Assembly: GCA_934590165.1 (NCBI GenBank)
Contig: CAKTOO010000001.1
Coordinates: forward strand, 62,001-126,000
Reading direction: 5' to 3'
Origin: an uncultured Dysosmobacter sp.
Lineage (GTDB): Bacteria; Bacillota; Clostridia; Oscillospirales; Oscillospiraceae
Length of the DNA: 64,000 nt
Shown: positions 15,399-24,828 of the stretch, in pieces
Layout: each line of letters begins with the position of its first letter
How positions within the stretch are numbered: position 1 is the stretch's first letter
The notes under the pieces: model-generated
What the model was told of the DNA's origin: nothing
Seen by the model: the letters and a program-made list of their open reading frames with translations, nothing else
The model's database searches: none
Position numbers and translations under genes: made by a program

Positions 15399-17684
15399 GT
15401 GGCTAAGCACCTGGATAAATTTACAAAGCCCTTTCAGGGCAGCCGCATCCCCTTTGCGCTGGCGGAGGTGGTCACCAACGGCAGCGGCGACATGGTGGAC
15501 CTCATCTGCCGCTTTGCCAATGACGCCGCCGGCACGCTGCTGGGCGTTCCGGCAGCGGAGCTGAAGGGCAGCCGTTTCACCCGGGTATGTGATTTCCGGC
15601 AGCTGTCCGCTCTGGCGCCGCTGCACACCGTGGCTTTTTCCGGTTCCGCCGCCTCCTTTTCCTATGAGGCCGCCGGCGGCGCCCTCACCGTCACCTGCTA
15701 TCAGGTCATGTACGGCATGGTGGGCTGTCTGCTGGAGCCCCGGGGAGAAAGCTCCCGGGACCCCGTCGCCCTTATGACAGACAACCTGCCCGGCGCCGTG
15801 GCGGTGCTGGAGCTGAGCCGGGAGGGCCTGCGGTGCCTGTCCTTCAGCGGACAGCTGTGCGCGCTTACCGGCTGGAGCCGGCAAGAGCTGCTGGACCGCT
15901 TTTCCCAGAACTTTTCCGCTCTGGTGGACCGGGAGGATTGGCCCGCTCTTTTGCAGGCCCTGCTGGACGCCCAGCGGGAAGGCCATCCGATGGACCACGA
16001 GCTGCGGCTCCGGCGCCGGGAGGGCGGCCCCCTGTGGGTGAACCTCCGGGCGGAGCGGATGCGCACCGCCGGCGGCGCCACGGTGTTTTACGCCATGCTG
16101 CTGGACATCGACCTGTCCCGCCGGACCCTGGAGCGTTTGGAAGAAAGCCAGGCCCAATTGGACGCTGCCCAGGACCGGCTGGACGCCCTGCGGGATACCC
16201 TGCCGGCGGCTTTTGCCCTGCTTCGCATCCCAAAGGACGGACAGCCGGAGGCTCTGTGCCTCAGCCAGCAGCTGGCGGAGCTGCTGGGCTACCCGGCGGC
16301 AGAGCTGGCAAAGCGCCTGCGGACAGAGCCTCTTTGGCGGGTGCACCAGGCGGACCGGGAAGCCCTGACCGCCGCCCTTCTCCGCGCCCGGGCCACAGAG
16401 ATCCCCTGCCGTCAGATGTGCCGCCTGCGGACCCGGGAGGGCCAGGTGCTGCGGGTCCTTTTGGAGGCTGTCTGGCAGGTGCGGACGGACGGAGATCAGC
16501 TGTTCCTCACCTGTGTGGACATGACCCGGGAGCAGGAGACCGCCGAGGAGCTGCGCCTGCGGACGCAGCTTTGCGACCTGCTGCTGGACCGCTCCCACAT
16601 CGTCAGCCTGGACTATGACCCCGCTACGGATACCGCCCATGTGGAGACCTACGACGCCGGCGGCCACCGTTCCACCCGCCGGGTGGAGCGGTATCTCCAG
16701 ACACTGGAATCCTCCCCCTCCATCCATCCGGAGGACCGCAGCCGTCTCATCACCGCCCTGCGGCGGGCCTCCGCCCGGCCCGGTGCCGGCACTTTGGAGT
16801 ACCGGGGCAATTACAGCGGCCAGGGCTGGCGGTGGTACCGGGCCTCCCTGGTGAGCCTGTTTGACAGCAAGGGCAATGTATACGGCCTCTTAGGCAAAGC
16901 GGAGGACATCAGTGACCGCCGGGCCGCCGCCCAACGCTTTGGTGAGCTGGGCGCCCGATTCAAAAAGCAGGCCAGGTCCGCTTTGGCAGCCGCCCGGCTG
17001 GACCTGGCCGCCGACCGCATTCTGGACAGCCGCAGCGCCAGCCGCTATCTCACCGGCGTCCTGTTCGGCAACTCCGCCGACGCCTGTCTGCGCCACATCC
17101 GGGACAACATCCCCGACCCGGACCAGCAGGCGGAATTTGACCGCCGCCTCCGCCCTGTTCCCCTGCTGGCGGCCTTTTCTCAGGGCAGCGCCCACCACGG
17201 CTTCGAACACCGCTTCTCCCTGGGAGAGGGGAAAAGCGTGTGGGTCCGCTCCATGCTGGAGCTGGCGGAAAACCCGGAGAACCGCCATGTGGAGGCCTTT
17301 TACTGCGCCGTGGATATCAGCGCCCAACGCCAGCGCGCCCAGCTGACAGAGGCCCTGGCGCTGCGGGATTATGATTTTATCTTGTCAGTGGATGCCGGGA
17401 GCGGCGCCTGCCGTCTGCTGGGTGGGAATGCCTTCCTGCCGCCGGACACCACTTACCGCTCTCTAGCCGCCCGGTATATCCACGGCCAAGCTCCCGGCGC
17501 CTTCCGGGCCCAGATCCGCCGGGCTGTCCGGCTGGACACCATTCTGGCTGCTTTGGAGGAATTGCCGGTGTACACCTTTACCTGCACTTTGGAAACAGAA
17601 GAAGGCCCCCGTGCCAAACGGCTGCGCTGCTCCTGGCTGGACCGGGCGGACGGCGCGCTGCTGGTGACCTTGGGCGACGCATAA
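15399..17684 (+). CDS. Multi-PAS domain protein without recognisable output domain
   Basis: 761 residues from GTG 15399 (GGGGGAG upstream). At least four PAS/PAC-like units can be seen: about 115-235 (ending YAMLLDIDLSRRT), 255-385 (ending LTCVDMTREQE), 395-515 (GWRWYRASLVSLFD, ending GKAEDISDRR) and 560-650 (KSVWVRSMLELAE, ending YCAVDISAQRQ), with a degenerate unit at each end. There is no signal peptide, membrane segment, histidine-kinase, GGDEF, EAL or HTH motif. PAS chains normally feed an effector; here the protein ends after a partial PAS-like unit. Monocistronic, with own promoter and terminator. Role unknown. Confidence 0.75.
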   Translation: MAKHLDKFTKPFQGSRIPFALAEVVTNGSGDMVDLICRFANDAAGTLLGVPAAELKGSRFTRVCDFRQLSALAPLHTVAFSGSAASFSYEAAGGALTVTCYQVMYGMVGCLLEPRGESSRDPVALMTDNLPGAVAVLELSREGLRCLSFSGQLCALTGWSRQELLDRFSQNFSALVDREDWPALLQALLDAQREGHPMDHELRLRRREGGPLWVNLRAERMRTAGGATVFYAMLLDIDLSRRTLERLEESQAQLDAAQDRLDALRDTLPAAFALLRIPKDGQPEALCLSQQLAELLGYPAAELAKRLRTEPLWRVHQADREALTAALLRARATEIPCRQMCRLRTREGQVLRVLLEAVWQVRTDGDQLFLTCVDMTREQETAEELRLRTQLCDLLLDRSHIVSLDYDPATDTAHVETYDAGGHRSTRRVERYLQTLESSPSIHPEDRSRLITALRRASARPGAGTLEYRGNYSGQGWRWYRASLVSLFDSKGNVYGLLGKAEDISDRRAAAQRFGELGARFKKQARSALAAARLDLAADRILDSRSASRYLTGVLFGNSADACLRHIRDNIPDPDQQAEFDRRLRPVPLLAAFSQGSAHHGFEHRFSLGEGKSVWVRSMLELAENPENRHVEAFYCAVDISAQRQRAQLTEALALRDYDFILSVDAGSGACRLLGGNAFLPPDTTYRSLAARYIHGQAPGAFRAQIRRAVRLDTILAALEELPVYTFTCTLETEEGPRAKRLRCSWLDRADGALLVTLGDA

Positions 17685-17720
17685 AAAACGGCCGCAAGCT
17701 ATAGCTTGCGGCCGTTTTTT
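17683..17720. terminator. Bidirectional terminator
   Basis: Perfect 38-base palindrome: A-run, ACGGCCGCAAGCTATAG and its complement, T-run. Shared by the convergent multi-PAS gene and lepA. Confidence 0.92.
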
Positions 17721-17766
17721 ATCTGCCCTGTGATAAAAGTCCGGTTACTACCCACAAAAGGGCAAG

Positions 17767-19572
17767 TTATTCGTCCAACTTGAGGACTGCCAGGAACGCC
17801 TCCGTCGGCACCTTTACCGATCCCAGGCTCCGCATCCGTTTCTTGCCCTCTTTTTGCTTTTCCAGCAGCTTCTTCTTCCGGGTAACGTCGCCGCCGTAGC
17901 ACTTGGCCAGCACATCCTTGCGCATGGCTTTCACCGTCTCCCGGGCAATGACCCGGCCGCCGATGGCCGCCTGGACGGGGACCTCAAACAGCTGGCGGGG
18001 GATGTTCTCCTTCAGCTTCTCGCACAGGCGCCGGGCCCGGGGATAGGCCCTGTCCTTATGGGCAATGAAGCTGAGGGCGTCCACGCCCTCGCCGTTGAGC
18101 TTCAGGTCCACCTTCACCAGCTCGCTGGGGCGGTAATCGGAAAGCTCATAGTCCAAAGAGGCATAGCCCTTGGTGTTGGCCTTCAGGGTATCGAAGAAAT
18201 CATAGATGATCTCGTTGAGAGGCATCTGATAGTGGAGCTCCACCAGGTGGGTGTCCAGATACTGCATGTCGTGGAATTCACCCCGGCGGTTCTGGCACAT
18301 GGGCATGATGTTTCCCACGTATTCGTTGGGGGCGATGATACTCACCTTCACGTAGGGCTCCTCCGCGTGCTCGATGGTGGCGGGGTCCGGATAGTTGTGG
18401 GGGTTGTCCACCTTCACCATGGTGCCGTCGGTCTTGTAAACATGGTAGACCACGGAGGGCAGGGTGGTAACCAGGTCCAGGTCGAACTCCCGCTCCAGCC
18501 GCTCCTGGATGATCTCCATGTGGAGCATCCCCAAAAAACCGCACCGGAAGCCAAAGCCCAGGGCCACGGAGGACTCCGGTTCAAAGCTCAGGGAGGCGTC
18601 ATTGAGCCGCAGCTTTTCCAGGGCGTCCCGCAGGTCCGGATACTTGGAGCCGTCCTCCGTGTAAATGCCGCAGTAAACCATGGGCTGCACGGGACGGTAG
18701 CCGGGCAGAGGCTCCGCCGTGGGCGTGGCGGCGTCGGTGACGGTGTCGCCCACCCGGGTGTCCTGGACGTTTTTGATGCTGGCAGTGAAATAACCCACCT
18801 CGCCGGCCTCCAGGCAGTCGCAGGGCTCCAGGCCCAGGGGCAGCAGGTGGCCGCACTCAATGACCTGGTACACGGCGCCGGAGGCCATGAGCTTCACCTG
18901 CTGGCCGGTGCGGATGCTGCCCTCCATGACACGGAAATACACGATGACGCCCCGGTAACTGTCATACTGGCTGTCAAAGATCAGCGCCTTCAGGGGGGCG
19001 TTCACATCGCCGGCGGGAGGCGGCACGTTTTTCACGATGTCCTCCAAAACAGCGTCAATGTTGATGCCCATTTTGGCGGAGATCTCCGGCGCGTCCAGGG
19101 CGGGCAGGCCGATGATGTCCTCCACCTCCTGCTTGGCCTTTTGGGGGTCGGCAGCAGGCAGGTCGATTTTGTTGAACACCGGCAGGATCTCCAGGTCGTG
19201 CTCCATGGCAAGGTACGTGTTGGCCAGGGTCTGGGCCTCCACGCCCTGGGTGGCGTCCACCACCAGCACGGCGCCCTCACAGGCCGCCAGGGACCGGGAC
19301 ACCTCGTAGTTGAAGTCCACGTGGCCCGGGGTGTCGATGAGGTTCAGCTCATACACCTCCCCGTCCTGGGCCTTGTAGTTCAGACGGACGGCCCGGGCCT
19401 TGATGGTGATGCCCCGTTCCTTTTCCAGGTCCATGTTGTCCAGCAGCTGGCTGGACATTTCCCGGGCCGTGACGGCGCCGCATTTTTCCAGCAGCCGGTC
19501 CGCCAGCGTGGACTTGCCGTGGTCAATATGGGCGATAATTGAAAAGTTTCGGATATTCTGCTGCTTTGTCAT
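17767..19572 (-). CDS. lepA: Elongation factor 4 (LepA)
   Basis: 601 residues, normal for the family. Ribosome-bound GTPase that back-translocates or resolves stalled ribosomes. G1 is AHIDHGKST near the N-terminus, then DTPGHVDF (G3) and NKIDLP (G4); the C-terminal LepA-specific part ends [17 protein letters not shown]. Start ATG 19572 gives [22 protein letters not shown] lies about 11 bases upstream. The first dozen codons lie inside a 243-bp tandem repeat whose other copies carry the same codons without the rest of the gene, so the promoter and leader of lepA are now repeat-derived. Confidence 0.96.
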   Translation of the reverse strand: MTKQQNIRNFSIIAHIDHGKSTLADRLLEKCGAVTAREMSSQLLDNMDLEKERGITIKARAVRLNYKAQDGEVYELNLIDTPGHVDFNYEVSRSLAACEGAVLVVDATQGVEAQTLANTYLAMEHDLEILPVFNKIDLPAADPQKAKQEVEDIIGLPALDAPEISAKMGINIDAVLEDIVKNVPPPAGDVNAPLKALIFDSQYDSYRGVIVYFRVMEGSIRTGQQVKLMASGAVYQVIECGHLLPLGLEPCDCLEAGEVGYFTASIKNVQDTRVGDTVTDAATPTAEPLPGYRPVQPMVYCGIYTEDGSKYPDLRDALEKLRLNDASLSFEPESSVALGFGFRCGFLGMLHMEIIQERLEREFDLDLVTTLPSVVYHVYKTDGTMVKVDNPHNYPDPATIEHAEEPYVKVSIIAPNEYVGNIMPMCQNRRGEFHDMQYLDTHLVELHYQMPLNEIIYDFFDTLKANTKGYASLDYELSDYRPSELVKVDLKLNGEGVDALSFIAHKDRAYPRARRLCEKLKENIPRQLFEVPVQAAIGGRVIARETVKAMRKDVLAKCYGGDVTRKKKLLEKQKEGKKRMRSLGSVKVPTEAFLAVLKLDE

Positions 19573-20049
19573 TGTTCGGATAACCTCCATGGGCAAGTCC
19601 ACGCGGGGCCCCGCTCTGCGGGGCGGCGCGAAGCGCCGTTTTTCAAATCAAGTCTGGGGTCCCTGAAAAGTCCTTCGGACTTTTTGGGGAGAGGAGGAGC
19701 AAGGGAGTACGCGCAGTTTTCGCCGCAGGCGGAAACGGAGTCAAACGGACTTTGCGACGACGAGGTCGATATGTGCAATGATTGAAAAGTTTCGGATATT
19801 CTGCTGCTTTGTCATTGTTCGGATAACCTCCATGGGCAAGTCCACGCGGGGCCCCGCTCTGCGGGGCGGCGCGAAGCGCCGTTTTTCAAATCAAGTCTGG
19901 GGTCCCTGAAAAGTCCTTCGGACTTTTTGGGGAGAGGAGGAGCAAGGGAGTACGCGCAGTTTTCGCCGCAGGCGGAAACGGAGTCAAACGGACTTTGCGA
20001 CGACGAGGTCGATATGTGCAATGATTGAAAAGTTTCGGATATTCTGCTG
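19538..20049. repeat. 243-bp perfect tandem repeat over the lepA start
   Basis: Copy 1 is 19538-19780 and copy 2 is 19781-20023, identical by eye over 243 bases; a partial third copy covers 20024-20049. Each begins with the first codons of lepA (leftward) and continues into about 200 bases of short hairpins: CCCCGC-tct-GCGGGG, CGGCGC-gaa-GCGCCG, AAAAGTCC-ttc-GGACTTTT, CGCC-gca-GGCG. Copies 2 and 3 would encode only a 24-residue peptide beginning M(T/R)[15 protein letters not shown] and ending LVVAKSV. Copy 3 keeps its own GGAGG and ATG. This accounts for the gap between lepA and the SGNH gene. Confidence 0.92.
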
Positions 20050-20088
20050 TTTTCTCATAGAAAATAAACCTCCGTTGGGGTTTGAAGA

Positions 20089-21177
20089 TCACGCAGGGAT
20101 GCCGGGATGGGTCTCGTTCCACTTCCACCAAAAGGACTCGTCCCAGAATTTCTCATAGTCATAGTCTACCACAAAGTCCCGCCAGTTGGCGAGTACCTTC
20201 TCTGTGTTTTCCGCTGTAAGGCGGTCCTCACCGGCGGCCATTTTCGCCAATATCCGGCGGCAGACCTCCCCGGAGTGATGGACATAGTCACAGTAGTTGT
20301 CCAGGTTTTCCACGATCTCCCGGTCCAGCAAAAAGCCGTACAGCTTCACATTGTCATAGGCCAAAAAGGCATTGCAGGCCTGCTCCAGAGCGGAGAACAT
20401 GGCCTCCGTTTGTCCCAGGCGGGCGGTCTTATCCCAGAACAGGATGCTGTATGGGGGGAAGAAAATGTCGAACTCCGTGTCCGGGTGGGCCCGAAGCCAT
20501 CCCTCCACCACCGCCAGGTTCCGGGCGGCGTTTTCCCGGAAGGCACCCGCGTCCACGCTCTCCGCCGCAATATCCGGGCGGGTATAGTTCTCCAGGGCTG
20601 TCATGTGGTTCCACCAGATGCCCTCGTCCCAGGTGAAGCTCTCGTCCAGGGTCTGGCCGCCGCCCCAGCGGTTGGTCATGAGGACGTAAAGGCTGTAATA
20701 GAGGGTATCCTTGTTCAAAAGGTACTTGGCGTCGTCCAGCAGGCTGTCGTTATACAGGTACTCCGGCATGGCGCCGGTGACGCCGCTCTCGTCCCGGACC
20801 AGAATGTTCAGGTCCAGGGCGAATACCACCCGCTTGGGCGTTCGGTCACGGAACACCACGTCCATCACCCGGTCAAATTCACTGAGGTAGCCGTCGGGAA
20901 TGGTGATGCGGACGGCGGTGCCGCCGAAAGCGGCCCCCACCTCGCTGGCGCGGTAGTTGGCCGCCATGGAGGTGCCCACCAGCACCGTATCCGCCTGGAT
21001 GTTTTTGGCAAGGCCGGCACCCTGGTAGCGCTCGCTGAAAAATACCGGCTCCCACTTATCCGGCATCCGGTAGTACAAACAGGGGTCCACAATATACACC
21101 ACGGCGGCGCTGGCCGCCAACAGGACCAGGACCGCAGCCAGGAGGCCGCAGGCCCAGCGTTTACACACTTTGCTCAT
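20089..21177 (-). CDS. SGNH-hydrolase-like partner of MBOAT (AlgX/DltD-like)
   Basis: 362 residues. One N-terminal signal anchor (about 8-30), then an extracellular domain with the SGNH block I-like GTSMAANY (about 68-75) and a C-terminal D..HH segment (CDYVHHSGEV), as in membrane-anchored acyltransferase partners that move an acyl group onto a surface polymer. Directly downstream of an MBOAT gene (12 bp), so the two probably form one O-acylation machine. The acceptor polymer (teichoic acid, exopolysaccharide, peptidoglycan) is unknown. The catalytic Asp/His assignment is an inference. Confidence 0.7.
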   Translation of the reverse strand: MSKVCKRWACGLLAAVLVLLAASAAVVYIVDPCLYYRMPDKWEPVFFSERYQGAGLAKNIQADTVLVGTSMAANYRASEVGAAFGGTAVRITIPDGYLSEFDRVMDVVFRDRTPKRVVFALDLNILVRDESGVTGAMPEYLYNDSLLDDAKYLLNKDTLYYSLYVLMTNRWGGGQTLDESFTWDEGIWWNHMTALENYTRPDIAAESVDAGAFRENAARNLAVVEGWLRAHPDTEFDIFFPPYSILFWDKTARLGQTEAMFSALEQACNAFLAYDNVKLYGFLLDREIVENLDNYCDYVHHSGEVCRRILAKMAAGEDRLTAENTEKVLANWRDFVVDYDYEKFWDESFWWKWNETHPGIPA

Positions 21178-21189
21178 GGGACCTCCTTT

Positions 21190-22617
21190 TCAGAAATTGG
21201 AATAGATAAAGGTGGTGATGCCGGTGAAGGACAAAACGGACCAGGCGGTCAGCACCGCCAGCGCCGCGCCCTGCCACCACTTGGGGTGGAAGTGTTCCAT
21301 CCGCACCGCGGTGTTCACCGGCAGCAGCACCACCGCCATGCCGGTGCCGTACAGCAGCACTATCCGCACCAGGTCCATCCAGGGCTTCACCGCCGGCAGC
21401 AGCATTTGGAGCGCGCCGGTCTCCTTGGCAAACAGGCCGTGGAGCAGCCATCCTCCCGGCCGGGCCATGACGCCGGTGAGGGCCGTGCCCAGCAGCCGGA
21501 CGGCTCCGGCAAGATCCGGCGCCCGGAAAAATACCCACGCCACATTCACGAAGGCGAAGGTCAAGCACCAGCGGGCCGGCTTGGGGATGCGTCCCAGCCG
21601 ATCTCCCAGCATCCGCTCCGCCACCTGGCCCAGACCGTGGAGCAGGCCCCAGAACAGAAACGTCCACCCGGCTCCGTGCCAGAAGCCGCTGACCAGGAAG
21701 ATGATGAGGATATTGACATAGGTCCGGGCAGTGCCTTTTTTGCTGCCGCCCAGAGGGAAATACAGGCACTCCCGCAGAAAGGTTGTCAGGGTGATGTGCC
21801 AGCGCTTCCAGAACTCCCCGATGGAAAGGCTCCGGTACGGGGAGTCAAAGTTCACCGGCAGGCGGATGCCCAGCAGCCGGGCGCAGCCGGCGGCGATGTC
21901 GCAATAGCCGGAAAAGTCAAAGTACAGCTGGAGAGTGTAGCCCAAAATCACCAGCCAGGCGCCGGGGGCCGTCAGGTCCCCCAGCCGCTCCCAGCCGTTG
22001 TTCACGATGACGCCGAAAGGGTCCGCCAGCAGCACCTTTTTCACCGTGCCGCAGCAGATGCCGAACAATCCCGCCGCCGCGTCCTCCCAGCTGGGCCGCA
22101 GGCACTTCTCCCCCGCCAATTGGGGGAAGAAAGCCCCGGGCCGCAGGATGGGGCCGGAGGTGACGGTGGGAAAGAAAAACGTGTACAGGGGCAGCGCCTC
22201 TCCGCCCCGCAGGCGGAACTGGCCAGTGTAGACCTCCTTGAGCAGCCACAGCTGCTGGAAGGTAAAAAAGCTCAAGCCCAGAGGCACCCAGCCCAGGGAG
22301 ACCCGGCCCCCGGTAAAAAAGCCGGTATATTTGAACACCAGCAGCACCGCGATGTGGTATCCCGCCGCCAGGAACAGCACACGGCGGCGACGGCGCTTTT
22401 CATTCTCCCGCCAGAGCCGCTGCACCGCCAGCATGGAGACCAGCGTCCCCGCGCACAGCACCGAAAAGGCGTCCCATCCGCCGCCGGCCACGTAAAATAT
22501 CAGGCTGGCGATGCCAAGGACCGTCATGCCCGTCCGGCGGCTGTGCTGGGCGGAGAGCAGGCAGGCGGGCACAGCAATTGTCAGAAAGGCCAGAAAGGCC
22601 AGAGACTGAAAGCTCAT
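21190..22617 (-). CDS. MBOAT family O-acyltransferase (AlgI/DltB-like)
   Basis: 475 residues with about ten hydrophobic segments. The family core is plain: FDFSGYCDIAAGCARLLGI, NFDSPYRSLSIGEFWKRWHI, FPLGG, and the catalytic histidine in SGFWHGAGWTFLFWG. It would pass an acetyl (or other acyl) group across the membrane to the SGNH partner encoded immediately downstream. Its start almost touches the stop of the upstream XRE gene, so XRE-MBOAT-SGNH form one operon. Confidence 0.9.
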   Translation of the reverse strand: MSFQSLAFLAFLTIAVPACLLSAQHSRRTGMTVLGIASLIFYVAGGGWDAFSVLCAGTLVSMLAVQRLWRENEKRRRRRVLFLAAGYHIAVLLVFKYTGFFTGGRVSLGWVPLGLSFFTFQQLWLLKEVYTGQFRLRGGEALPLYTFFFPTVTSGPILRPGAFFPQLAGEKCLRPSWEDAAAGLFGICCGTVKKVLLADPFGVIVNNGWERLGDLTAPGAWLVILGYTLQLYFDFSGYCDIAAGCARLLGIRLPVNFDSPYRSLSIGEFWKRWHITLTTFLRECLYFPLGGSKKGTARTYVNILIIFLVSGFWHGAGWTFLFWGLLHGLGQVAERMLGDRLGRIPKPARWCLTFAFVNVAWVFFRAPDLAGAVRLLGTALTGVMARPGGWLLHGLFAKETGALQMLLPAVKPWMDLVRIVLLYGTGMAVVLLPVNTAVRMEHFHPKWWQGAALAVLTAWSVLSFTGITTFIYSNF

Positions 22618-22618
22618 A

Positions 22619-23302
22619 TCACTTCTCCGTCAGGGCGTTGAGCCGGGCATCGGCGGTGCTGAGTACCTGGGTCAGGCTTTGGCAGCGGCCGGGATAATTG
22701 CTGGTCAGCGCCTCCGGCGACAGATCCGGGAATTCCGCTTTCTTGGCGGCCTGGGTCCGCAGTGCCCTGGCGTAGCGCACCTCCTCCAGCTTCATGTCCG
22801 CGTCAGCGGTGCCCATGGTGCAGGCGGCGGGATCCAGGGCGAAATAGGCCTCGTTGGCCCCGGCGGTACGGTACAGATGGCGGTAGAGCTGGTATACGGC
22901 GCCACCCAGGTAGGCCGCCGCCGCGTTGATGGCAGCCTTGTCGCCCAGCTTGCCCAAGAGGCCGAACAGCACGCCCACGGCGCCGGAGAGGAGCTTACTC
23001 TGGAGGGTGGCCAGAACGCTGCCCTGGAGAATGTTTCCGGGTTCCGCCGCCCCCAGGACCTCCTCGGAGCTCAGCATACTGCCGTCCCGGGACAGGGTGC
23101 GGCCCAGGATAAAGTCCGCGGAGACATGGTAATAGTCGCAGGCCTTCACCACGAAGGAAAGGCCCGGCTCCCGGATACCGTTTTCATAGTGGCTCAAAAG
23201 GGCCTGGGAAATACCCAGGTCGCTGGCGGCGGTGCGCTGGGACACGCCCCGTTCCTGCCGCAGCAGGGATAGGGTGCGGGAAAATTCAGATGTGGAAGCC
23301 AT
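22619..23302 (-). CDS. XRE-family regulator with a C-terminal helical domain
   Basis: 227 residues. N-terminal HTH (about 8-66: FSRTLSLLRQERGVSQRTAA, SQALLSHYENGIREPG, DFILGRTL). The middle (about 100-145) is alanine/glycine/leucine-rich and may be a helical or weakly membrane-associated region; the rest has no known domain. First gene of the operon with the MBOAT/SGNH pair, so it probably controls surface-polymer acylation and itself. Good ribosome site (GGAGAGAGACG). Confidence 0.8.
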   Translation of the reverse strand: MASTSEFSRTLSLLRQERGVSQRTAASDLGISQALLSHYENGIREPGLSFVVKACDYYHVSADFILGRTLSRDGSMLSSEEVLGAAEPGNILQGSVLATLQSKLLSGAVGVLFGLLGKLGDKAAINAAAAYLGGAVYQLYRHLYRTAGANEAYFALDPAACTMGTADADMKLEEVRYARALRTQAAKKAEFPDLSPEALTSNYPGRCQSLTQVLSTADARLNALTEK

Positions 23303-23410
23303 CGTCTCTCTCCTTTAAAACAGGGGTTTCTTTTTAATACGCAGGGTATAGTTTAGCAAAAAGGCTACGGATTGTAAATAGATTTTGGGGGAAATTTGGC
23401 TGGTTTCCAA

Positions 23411-23850
23411 GGTGGGGAATGCACCCCCCATTTTCTTTGGTCTTGCCAAAGAAAACGGGCCGTGCACGGTCCAAAAGAAAAACGCTTTTCGTCCAAACTT
23501 GCCCCTTCGGGCAAGTTTGGGGATGCGACGGTTGAAAGCCACGACCGGATAAAACCCGCCAGGTCCCATCCAGGTGCGCTGAAACGCTCTTATCAAATTA
23601 CGCTTATGCCGCAACCTGTCTCGCTTCCGCAAATTCCGGGGTGCTTATCGAAGCGCCCCACATTTGGCCCCGCTGCCGCTCCCGGGGATGGATTCCAAAG
23701 GAAGGGGCCGCAGCCCCTTCCTTCTGGTCGTTCAGGAAAGGGGTCCAGGGGGAAACCCAGCCGAAAGGGTTTCCCCCTGGCCTCTCTTTGGGGGCGACCC
23801 GTTTCTCTCGGTGAGAGAAATGGGTCGCATCTGCCCACCTCCATCGAGGT
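23411..23850. repeat. Hairpin-rich dispersed repeat, copy A
   Basis: About 440 noncoding bases filling most of the 593-bp gap between the XRE gene and the HAD gene. Core 23463-23682 matches copy B (36548-36768) closely and at equal length. Hairpins: 23427-23459, 23493-23520 (CCAAACTTGCCC stem), 23698-23723 (loop ccgcag), 23745-23780 (loop ending ccgaaa), 23794-23828, 23838-23850. The ends carry inverted copies of a GGTGGG..ATGC..CCCC motif. Frames across it are not supported by ribosome sites or protein families. Confidence 0.85.
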
Positions 23851-23895
23851 AACACCCAAAAAGGAAGAAAGGCTGCCCCCCGGCAGCCCCCTCTT

Positions 23896-24777
23896 TCAAA
23901 ACAGCCCCACCTGGTCCGGCAGCACATCTCCGCCGATGGTACGCAGCTGCTGGACGTTTTCATTCCACAGCCGGTCGGCGATGGCCATTTTCCGGATGAT
24001 GTTTTTCACCGTCTGGTCCAGAGCCGTGCCCTCGGAGTAATCCGCCGGGAAAATGAAATCCACCCGCCCCTTGGTCAGCAGGTCCTCCACACCCATGCGG
24101 TTGCTCTCCTGGTACACGGCAATGGCCTGGCCGCCGTAGGCCCGCATCATCTTCATACAGGGCACATCGGAAAGGCCGTCCCCCATGTAAACCATGTTGG
24201 TGAAGGGCACCCGCTTGCTGTCATCGGGCATGGAGTCGTTGAGGGTCTTGTCATCGGACACATCCAGCACGCCCTTGTTGATGCGGTAGACGAACTGGGT
24301 CTTGGCGGTGAAGTTGACCGTCAGCTTAGGCCAGACGGGCTTGCCCGCCTCATCATAATAAAACTCACTGGCGTAGATCTCCTTGAATTCCCCGCTGATG
24401 GAGGACCCCTCAATGATCTCCCGCAGGCCGGAGGAGATGATATAGTGCTCCACCTGGACCCCTTGGCTGTCGCCGAAGGCGTTGATGCGGCCAAACCACT
24501 CCCGAACACCGGGGAACAGCACGATATCCCGCCCCATCTCCCGCAGGCTCTCCCGGGTGAAGGGCAGGTTCCGCTTTTCCGACTCCTGGATCATGGTATA
24601 CATATACGCCAGAATCCCGTCCATGCGGTTGGCGTGGCCGAATCCATTGGCCTTGGACCAGAATTCCCGGGGCGTCATGCCCAGGCCGGGAATGAAGGCA
24701 TAGTCCTCCATATCGGTGGTGCATAGGGTCTTGTCAAAATCGTAAAGAAACGCCACGATGGGCCGCTGCTTCTCCAT
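23896..24777 (-). CDS. HAD superfamily hydrolase (phosphoserine-phosphatase-like)
   Basis: 293 residues from ATG 24777 (AGGAGG upstream). Motif I is FLYDFDKTL (Asp nucleophile and acid, about 9-13), motif II is the serine in YIISSG, and the GDGLSDVPCM segment is motif IV. The cap is large (FWSKANGFGHANRMDGI). This matches HAD proteins annotated as haloacid dehalogenase-like hydrolases in Clostridia; the substrate is unknown. It lies downstream of the divIVA terminator, probably transcribed separately, with repeat copy A after its stop. Confidence 0.85.
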   Translation of the reverse strand: MEKQRPIVAFLYDFDKTLCTTDMEDYAFIPGLGMTPREFWSKANGFGHANRMDGILAYMYTMIQESEKRNLPFTRESLREMGRDIVLFPGVREWFGRINAFGDSQGVQVEHYIISSGLREIIEGSSISGEFKEIYASEFYYDEAGKPVWPKLTVNFTAKTQFVYRINKGVLDVSDDKTLNDSMPDDSKRVPFTNMVYMGDGLSDVPCMKMMRAYGGQAIAVYQESNRMGVEDLLTKGRVDFIFPADYSEGTALDQTVKNIIRKMAIADRLWNENVQQLRTIGGDVLPDQVGLF

Positions 24778-24792
24778 GCTGTTCCTCCTGCG

Positions 24793-24821
24793 AAAAAAGC
24801 GGCTCATGTTGAGCCGCTTTT
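24793..24821. terminator. Terminator of the mutS...divIVA run
   Basis: AAAAAAGCGGCTCA-tgt-TGAGCCGCTTTT, A-run and T-run on either side, directly after the leftward divIVA stop. Confidence 0.9.
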
Positions 24822-24828
24822 CATGGTA

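Noticed and set aside
19569..20021. Two identical 69-codon leftward frames upstream of lepA.
   Set aside because: They are the same segment of the 243-bp tandem repeat read twice; hairpin-rich DNA with no protein-like features.
19538..20049. Tandem direct repeats considered as a CRISPR array.
   Set aside because: The unit is 243 bp, directly abutting without spacers, and overlaps the lepA coding start; no cas genes nearby.
23315..24040. Several frames of 60-215 codons on both strands over repeat copy A, some with similar counterparts over copy B.
   Set aside because: They arise from the shared hairpin repeat; no ribosome sites, and the shared part breaks frame between copies.
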